Assembly (NCBI GenBank): GCA_947450745.1
Contig: CANFYD010000119.1
Span: forward strand, 1-9,353
Length of the DNA: 9,353 nucleotides
Direction of reading: 5' to 3'
Source: Burkholderiales bacterium
Lineage (GTDB): Bacteria > Pseudomonadota > Gammaproteobacteria > Burkholderiales > Burkholderiaceae_C
The position numbers and the translations under genes were made by a program. A model generated the notes under the pieces. The model was given only the letters and a program-made list of their open reading frames with translations. It ran no database searches and was not told the origin of the DNA. Position 1 is the first letter of the stretch. Each line of letters opens with the position of its first letter. Of the stretch, positions 5,770 to 9,353 are shown piece after piece.

Positions 5770-8238
5770 TCAGCCCTTGCTGCTGCCCCGCTCGGATTCA
5801 CGCTGCCGCAGCACATCGATCAGCACATTGAAGGTGCGGGTCAGTTGACCGACCTCGTCTTGGCTTTCCACCTTGATCGATGCGCGGCCGAAGTCACCCG
5901 CCTTCAGCGCATCGGCTGCTCGCGTCAGGGCCTGGATGGGCCGCACGATGCGGCGCGCAAACCACAGGGCCAGGCCTGCAAAGCACAAGCCGACGACGGC
6001 CATGCTCGACAGCAGACCGTAGAACAGGCTGTTCAGCGGCTGCTCAAAGCTGGCCCGCGACTCGCTGATGCCGACCACCCAGTGGTTGTTGTTGCCGTGC
6101 TCCAGTGCCGATGAGTTGCCGCCACTGAGTACTGGCGCGTAACCGACGATTTGTTCGTCATTGGAGAGCGTCGAGTGGTAGCTGATATGGCTCGGCTTGG
6201 CCGCCCGGACCATGGCGGCAGCGAGCTCAGGCATGTCTAAATTGGTGATGTTGTCGCGCCGGAAGCGCTGGTCGGCGCGCAGCTGGGCTGCGGTGGCGGC
6301 GGAGAGCGGACCGAGGCTGCTGTAAAGCGCCGCGCGGTCCGGGTGGCCGATCAGCACGCCGTCGTCATCGATCAGAAAGGGCGTGACGCTGAGATCCCGG
6401 CGCACTTCGGCCAGTATTGCGTCGAAAGCCTCCCCACGGATGCGCAACGCGATCACACCCACGACCCGGCCATCCGCGGCCAGCACCGGATAGGCAAACA
6501 CCATACCCGCCGTCCCGCTCACCGAGCCGACGATGATGCCGGTGCTGTGAGGCCGGCCCTGCATGGCCTCCTTGAAATATTCGCGAAAGGCAAAATTGCT
6601 GCCCATCGTTTTGGCGTCGTTGCAGACCACGGCGGTACCGTCGCTGTTCATCAGCATCATCAAGTGGACATCGGTGTTGGCGGTGACCAGCGCCTTCATC
6701 TTGACCAGCATGGCCGCTTTGTCCCGGTTCTGCTGACCGGGTGAGTTGGTCAGGAAGTCGATGAACTCGCGGTCGGAACCGAGGATGCGGGCCAGTTTGC
6801 GGCTGTCTCCTACCAGTTGCGCCATGCGCCCGGCGGTGCTGACGGCCAGCAACTCCAAGTGGCGTAGTTCAGTCTCGGTCACGCTGGCCAGACTGCTCTG
6901 CAGGTTGTAGTAACCGGTGATGGCCATCGGCAGCAAGGCGCTCAGCAGCATCGCCAAGCTCAGCTTGAACGTCAGCGACCAAGCTGAGGGTGCTTTCAGC
7001 GTGCGCCACCCCAGCCGCAGCCGCCGACCGATTTGCGTGCCCAATTGGGTTGGCAGCGCGGCTTGCATTCCGCCGATCAGGTCACCGGCGCGCAAGGCCT
7101 CCTGCAGGCCCAGGTGGGCGGCTTGGCCGGCAAACAGCAGGCGCCGCCATTGCTCCACGCTGGCGGGCCGCTGGTGGCGGTCCAATTTGAGCGCCCAGTC
7201 GATCGCGTTCAAAAAGTCGGGGCTGAAGCGGCCCGCTGCCACCTGCTGGCTGATGGAGGGCAGGGGGTCGGCACCGCGTGCCAAGGCGGCCGCACGTTCC
7301 ATCGCATCGATCGGTTTGCGGCCGCTGAGCATCCAGTACAGCGTGGCACCCAGCGCGTAGATGTCGGTCCAGGCACCTTGTTCGCCCTCTGCGCCCTCGC
7401 CGTATTGTTCGACCGGCGCGTAGCCGGGCGTCACCACCACGTCGCTCTGCTCGCTGCTGCTGCCCACCGCCTGCCGGGCGGAACCAAAATCGAGCAGCAC
7501 CAGGCTGCCGTCATCGCTGCGCACCTGGATGTTGTCCGGCTTGATGTCACGATGCAAAAAGCCGGTGGCATGGACGACGGCCAAGCCGTCCAGCAGGGGC
7601 TGCAGCAGCCGTGCCAGATCCTTTTCAGACATGTCGGCATGCTCTGACCACCAGCTCTTGAGCGAGCTGCCCAGCTCGTATTCCAGCACCATATAGGCCG
7701 TCTGATGGGCCTCGAAAAACCGCGCCACCCGGACGATGTTCGGATGGCGAAAGCTGGCCAGCGTGCGGCCTTCGATCAGAAAGCTGTCCAAGCCCCGCTT
7801 GTAGCGGTCGCGGTGTTTTGAGGAATGGGCCGATACCGTCTGCCCGTTCTTGCGAAAGGCGATCTCCTCGGGCAAGAACTCCTTGATCGCCACCCGCGAG
7901 TTGAGGTTGATGTCGGTGGCCAGATAGGTGATGCCGAAGCCGCCCTGGCCCAACACCTTGTCGATGCGGTATTCATGCAACTGGAAGCCGGATCGCAAGG
8001 CCAGCGAGCCAGCTCGCTTGGGGAATGGCGATGCCAACGGTCTCGCTCTGAGTGGCTGGCCAGAGGGCGGTTGGGGCAGCGGCTGTGGCTGTGGCTTGGG
8101 CTGGCGCTGCAGCGGCTTGATGATGGTTTTGTCGGGGTCATCGGCGGCAGTAAGCGCTGCCGACCCGGCAATCACGCGGGTCGTATCGTCGTCTTGCAAC
8201 AAGTCATTGCCCCGGTCGTTGGCCTCCCTGGTCACCAT
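5770..8238 (-). CDS. Membrane Ser/Thr protein kinase with Cache-like sensor and terminal HAMP
   Basis: 822 residues. An Asp/Gln/Pro-rich N-terminal tail (1-85) precedes a complete Hanks-type kinase: GQGGFG (97-102), K119 in VAIK, E156 of helix C, HRDIKPDN (229-236), DFG (250-252) and PGYAPVEQY (271-279). TM1 is at about 422-441, an extracytoplasmic double-Cache-like sensor spans about 442-735 (FREYFKEAMQGRP near 551-563, FLIDDDGVLIGHPD near 621-634), TM2 is at about 737-759, and a HAMP domain (760-812) ends the protein. The kinase probably phosphorylates Ser/Thr of cytoplasmic targets in response to a small periplasmic ligand. HAMP normally passes signals to a domain after it, yet only about 10 residues follow. 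Start 8238 is chosen because AAGG lies at 8246-8249 and because the longer frame to 8376 would overlap the upstream gene. It is co-directional with the GNAT gene, 65 bases downstream of it. Confidence 0.92.
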   Translation of the reverse strand: MVTREANDRGNDLLQDDDTTRVIAGSAALTAADDPDKTIIKPLQRQPKPQPQPLPQPPSGQPLRARPLASPFPKRAGSLALRSGFQLHEYRIDKVLGQGGFGITYLATDINLNSRVAIKEFLPEEIAFRKNGQTVSAHSSKHRDRYKRGLDSFLIEGRTLASFRHPNIVRVARFFEAHQTAYMVLEYELGSSLKSWWSEHADMSEKDLARLLQPLLDGLAVVHATGFLHRDIKPDNIQVRSDDGSLVLLDFGSARQAVGSSSEQSDVVVTPGYAPVEQYGEGAEGEQGAWTDIYALGATLYWMLSGRKPIDAMERAAALARGADPLPSISQQVAAGRFSPDFLNAIDWALKLDRHQRPASVEQWRRLLFAGQAAHLGLQEALRAGDLIGGMQAALPTQLGTQIGRRLRLGWRTLKAPSAWSLTFKLSLAMLLSALLPMAITGYYNLQSSLASVTETELRHLELLAVSTAGRMAQLVGDSRKLARILGSDREFIDFLTNSPGQQNRDKAAMLVKMKALVTANTDVHLMMLMNSDGTAVVCNDAKTMGSNFAFREYFKEAMQGRPHSTGIIVGSVSGTAGMVFAYPVLAADGRVVGVIALRIRGEAFDAILAEVRRDLSVTPFLIDDDGVLIGHPDRAALYSSLGPLSAATAAQLRADQRFRRDNITNLDMPELAAAMVRAAKPSHISYHSTLSNDEQIVGYAPVLSGGNSSALEHGNNNHWVVGISESRASFEQPLNSLFYGLLSSMAVVGLCFAGLALWFARRIVRPIQALTRAADALKAGDFGRASIKVESQDEVGQLTRTFNVLIDVLRQRESERGSSKG

Positions 8239-8245
8239 TTTTCTG

Positions 8246-8249
8246 CCTT
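8246..8249 (-). promoter_or_regulatory. Ribosome binding site AAGG deciding the kinase start
   Basis: On the - strand AAGG sits 7 bases before the ATG at 8238-8236. It favours this start over the in-frame start 46 codons upstream at 8376, which lies inside the GNAT gene. Confidence 0.5.
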
Positions 8250-8303
8250 GTCGGGGAATGTAGGGGCTGACGCAGGCCTGCTTCTGAAGTTCGCACCAGA
8301 GCG

Positions 8304-9011
8304 TCACGAGGCGTCGCTGCGAGCTGTCGCCCCGGCTGTCTCTTGTCGCTTGTCGCTGCTGGCGTAGTCGAGGCACCAGTCACCGTCTGGCGACTGGCAG
8401 CAGGCGTGGCCGACCCAGCCTGCCGCAAGGGCCTGCTGGTGGCGGCCGACGTCGTGCATCGATAAACGCAGCTCGCAGGGCGGGGCGGCCAGCCTGGGCT
8501 CGGCGGGCCGATACAGCACGAATCTTGGCAGTCCGCCGTACAGCAGGGCAAAGCGGCGCACCTCGAAACCAGCCCGCAGCAGCGATCTGAGGCTTGGCAG
8601 GTTCTGCGGTGCCACGGTCGCTACCGCAGCCGGGCGGCCAAGGGCTGTGGCCAGGCGCAGCCTCTCGACGATGGCGGCTTCGTGAAGCCGATGACCGCGC
8701 CAGTCCTGATCCACGGCACAGCCGTCCAGCACACAGACCCGCGCAGGGTCGGCGCCCAAGAGCGCGGCAAACCTCGAGACGATGGGCATCACCAGGGCCA
8801 GCACCCCGTAAGCCACCAGCTGCCCGCTGGCGTTGTAGTTGGCGACGATGCTCCCTGCGCTGCCCTGGTGGGCGGCGAAATGCTCGACCGTCTCGGGGCG
8901 CACCTGGCCGGACCAGGCCTTGGCCACGGCGCTGCGATGCAGTCGGTGGACGGCCTGCGCATCTTGGGTGCTGCACCAGGCTGATTGCTCGACTTGCAGT
9001 GCGTCTGTCAC
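8304..9011 (-). CDS. GNAT-family N-acetyltransferase
   Basis: 235 residues. The GNAT core is seen as strand 4 plus acetyl-CoA pyrophosphate loop RVCVLDGCAVDQDWRGHRLH (91-110) and the following helix EAAIVERLRLATALGR (111-126). Then comes the motif B region VATVAPQNLPSLRSLLRAGF (130-149), with the usual Asn and the aliphatic-Gly-Phe end. In the CoA loop, the second Gly of R-G-x-G is Arg108. The C-terminal part from about 172 is extra and has no recognised motif. The product should transfer acetyl from acetyl-CoA to an amine of a small molecule or protein; the substrate is unknown. The start is GTG at 9011; the ribosome site is weak. It is the first gene of a two-gene - strand unit with the Ser/Thr kinase, and a candidate promoter lies at 9052-9080. 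Confidence 0.82.
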   Translation of the reverse strand: MTDALQVEQSAWCSTQDAQAVHRLHRSAVAKAWSGQVRPETVEHFAAHQGSAGSIVANYNASGQLVAYGVLALVMPIVSRFAALLGADPARVCVLDGCAVDQDWRGHRLHEAAIVERLRLATALGRPAAVATVAPQNLPSLRSLLRAGFEVRRFALLYGGLPRFVLYRPAEPRLAAPPCELRLSMHDVGRHQQALAAGWVGHACCQSPDGDWCLDYASSDKRQETAGATARSDAS

Positions 9012-9051
9012 GGGGTGCTCACTGAGGAGTAATTTCGAGCACGAGTATTCC

Positions 9052-9080
9052 TTTATTTCAGCCGCGACCCGCCGTGTCAG
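9052..9080 (-). promoter_or_regulatory. Candidate sigma70 promoter of the GNAT-kinase unit
   Basis: On the - strand a -35 CTGACA (9075-9080, 5 of 6 to consensus) is followed after exactly 17 bases by a -10 AATAAA (9052-9057, 4 of 6). Transcription would begin near 9045, giving a leader of about 34 bases before the GTG at 9011. Found by eye only. Confidence 0.4.
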
Positions 9081-9091
9081 CCTCTAAAAAA

Positions 9092-9126
9092 GCGCCAGTA
9101 GCGGGAAGTTTTCCCTGTTCTGGAGC
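9092..9126. promoter_or_regulatory. Interrupted palindrome, candidate operator or leader hairpin
   Basis: The inner arms GGGAA (9103-9107) and TTCCC (9111-9115) and outer arms GCGCCAG (9092-9098) and CTGGAGC (9120-9126, 6 of 7 complementary) are symmetric about base 9109, with four-base spacers on both sides. It begins 12 bases upstream of the candidate -35 of the - strand promoter, a usual place for a dimeric regulator. It also lies upstream of the + gene, so one protein could control both directions. A folded RNA leader of the + transcript is an alternative. Confidence 0.45.
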
Positions 9127-9192
9127 ACTGTGTTTTTGTATCTTCAGCAACAGGCTGGCGGGAAGACCGCGCAGCGACAAAAAAGCAGTTTC

Positions 9193-9197
9193 GGGAG
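9193..9197 (+). promoter_or_regulatory. Ribosome binding site GGGAG of the exported-protein gene
   Basis: GGGAG lies 6 bases before the ATG at 9204 and is the main reason to accept that start. Confidence 0.6.
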
Positions 9198-9203
9198 ACA
9201 CCC

Positions 9204-9353
9204 ATGTTCGGCCAAATTCCACCCCATCCCACCCGCCCGCTGCCGACGCTGACGCCGACGCAGCCGCGCCCACTGTTTCGCCTGTCCAGCTTGGCCCTGG
9301 CCGCCGCCGGTTGCTGCTGCAGCCTGGCCGCCGCCGCCCAAGTCGGTCCATCG
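9204..9353 (+). CDS. Exported protein, N-terminal 50 codons only (partial)
   Basis: The frame is open from the ATG at 9204 to the window end. A long polar, Pro/Thr-rich N-region (1-26, with Arg at 11, 22 and 26) precedes a hydrophobic core SLALAAAGCCCSLAAAA (29-45) and an Ala-Gln cleavage-type end (about 44-46). That is a signal peptide with an extended N-region, as seen in some TonB-dependent receptors and other outer-membrane proteins of betaproteobacteria. Three consecutive Cys (37-39) sit in the core; A-A-G-C could act as a weak lipobox. There is too little mature sequence to name the protein. It is divergent from the GNAT gene. Confidence 0.65.
   Translation, partial: MFGQIPPHPTRPLPTLTPTQPRPLFRLSSLALAAAGCCCSLAAAAQVGPS

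Larger units (their letters stand above)
5556..5774. repeat. 219-bp element with terminal inverted repeats (MITE-like or structured RNA)
   Basis: The left end (5556-5576) and the reverse complement of the right end (5754-5774) match at 20 of 21 positions and share AGAGGGTGAGAACTTTT. Three hairpins lie between: 5612-5638, 5651-5667 and 5691-5707. The element has no open frame of its own that looks coded. No clean target-site duplication is seen. The right terminal repeat covers the stop codon (5770-5772) of the kinase gene on the - strand. It could be a non-autonomous mobile repeat of the MITE class, a non-coding RNA gene, or a large bidirectional terminator. Confidence 0.65.
9012..9203. promoter_or_regulatory. 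Divergent promoter region
   Basis: This 192-base region separates the GNAT gene (-) from an exported-protein gene (+). It is more A/T-rich than its surroundings, with several A and T runs. It contains a candidate - strand promoter and an interrupted palindrome, listed separately. For the + gene only a weak TATCTT at 9139-9144 is seen, without a convincing -35. Confidence 0.55.

Noticed and set aside
5322..5848. Several open frames of 67-189 codons on both strands across the convergent region
   Set aside because: They run through hairpins and inverted repeats, have no homology I recognise, and look like chance open frames of high-GC DNA.
7825..8367. + strand open frame of 180 codons opposite the kinase
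   Set aside because: Antisense shadow of the conserved kinase domain; no motif of its own.
8239..8376. N-terminal extension of the Ser/Thr kinase by 46 codons
   Set aside because: It overlaps the GNAT 3' end, has no homology, and a good ribosome site precedes the ATG at 8238.
1..9353. tRNA, rRNA or CRISPR array
   Set aside because: No cloverleaf, conserved rRNA segment or regularly spaced direct repeats were seen on either strand.

Overview
The window looks like a piece of a high-GC betaproteobacterial chromosome, probably Burkholderiales. This is inferred from the strong G/C bias at third codon positions, the tightly overlapping genes, the protein families present and the style of the intergenic repeats. 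It was not tested by any search.

Region 1 (about 200-5332, + strand) is a compact seven-gene cluster in which every junction overlaps, abuts or is separated by only a few bases. The order is: a PqqB-like metallo-beta-lactamase-fold protein; a MotA/TolQ/ExbB-type proton-channel subunit; an ExbD/TolR-like one-TM partner with an unusual periplasmic beta-rich domain; a small two-TM protein; a lipoprotein; a NarX/DegS-type histidine kinase; and a NarL/FixJ-type response regulator. I read this as one operon encoding an envelope, proton-motive-force-driven machine with its own two-component system. A PQQ link is suggested only by the first gene, which lacks the PqqB metal-site motifs and may be a binding or carrier protein rather than an enzyme. 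Upstream (1-199) there are only two weak short reading frames.

Region 2 (5333-5769) is a convergent intergenic stretch without a credible gene. It holds a REP-like hairpin, a second GC hairpin, and a roughly 219-bp element with 21-bp terminal inverted repeats (20/21 matching) and three internal hairpins. The right end of this element contains the stop codon of the gene on the other strand.

Region 3 (5770-9011, - strand) is a two-gene unit: a GNAT acetyltransferase followed by a membrane Ser/Thr protein kinase. The kinase has the order kinase, TM, extracytoplasmic Cache-like sensor, TM, HAMP, and it ends directly after the HAMP.

Region 4 (9012-9353) is a divergent promoter region with a candidate sigma70-type promoter for the GNAT/kinase unit and a symmetric interrupted palindrome. 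It is followed by the first 50 codons of a + strand gene for an exported protein, cut by the window end.

The most interesting candidate system is the 200-5332 operon: a stator-like channel pair, an apparently non-catalytic PqqB homologue, a lipoprotein and a two-component system. I do not recognise it as a described system.
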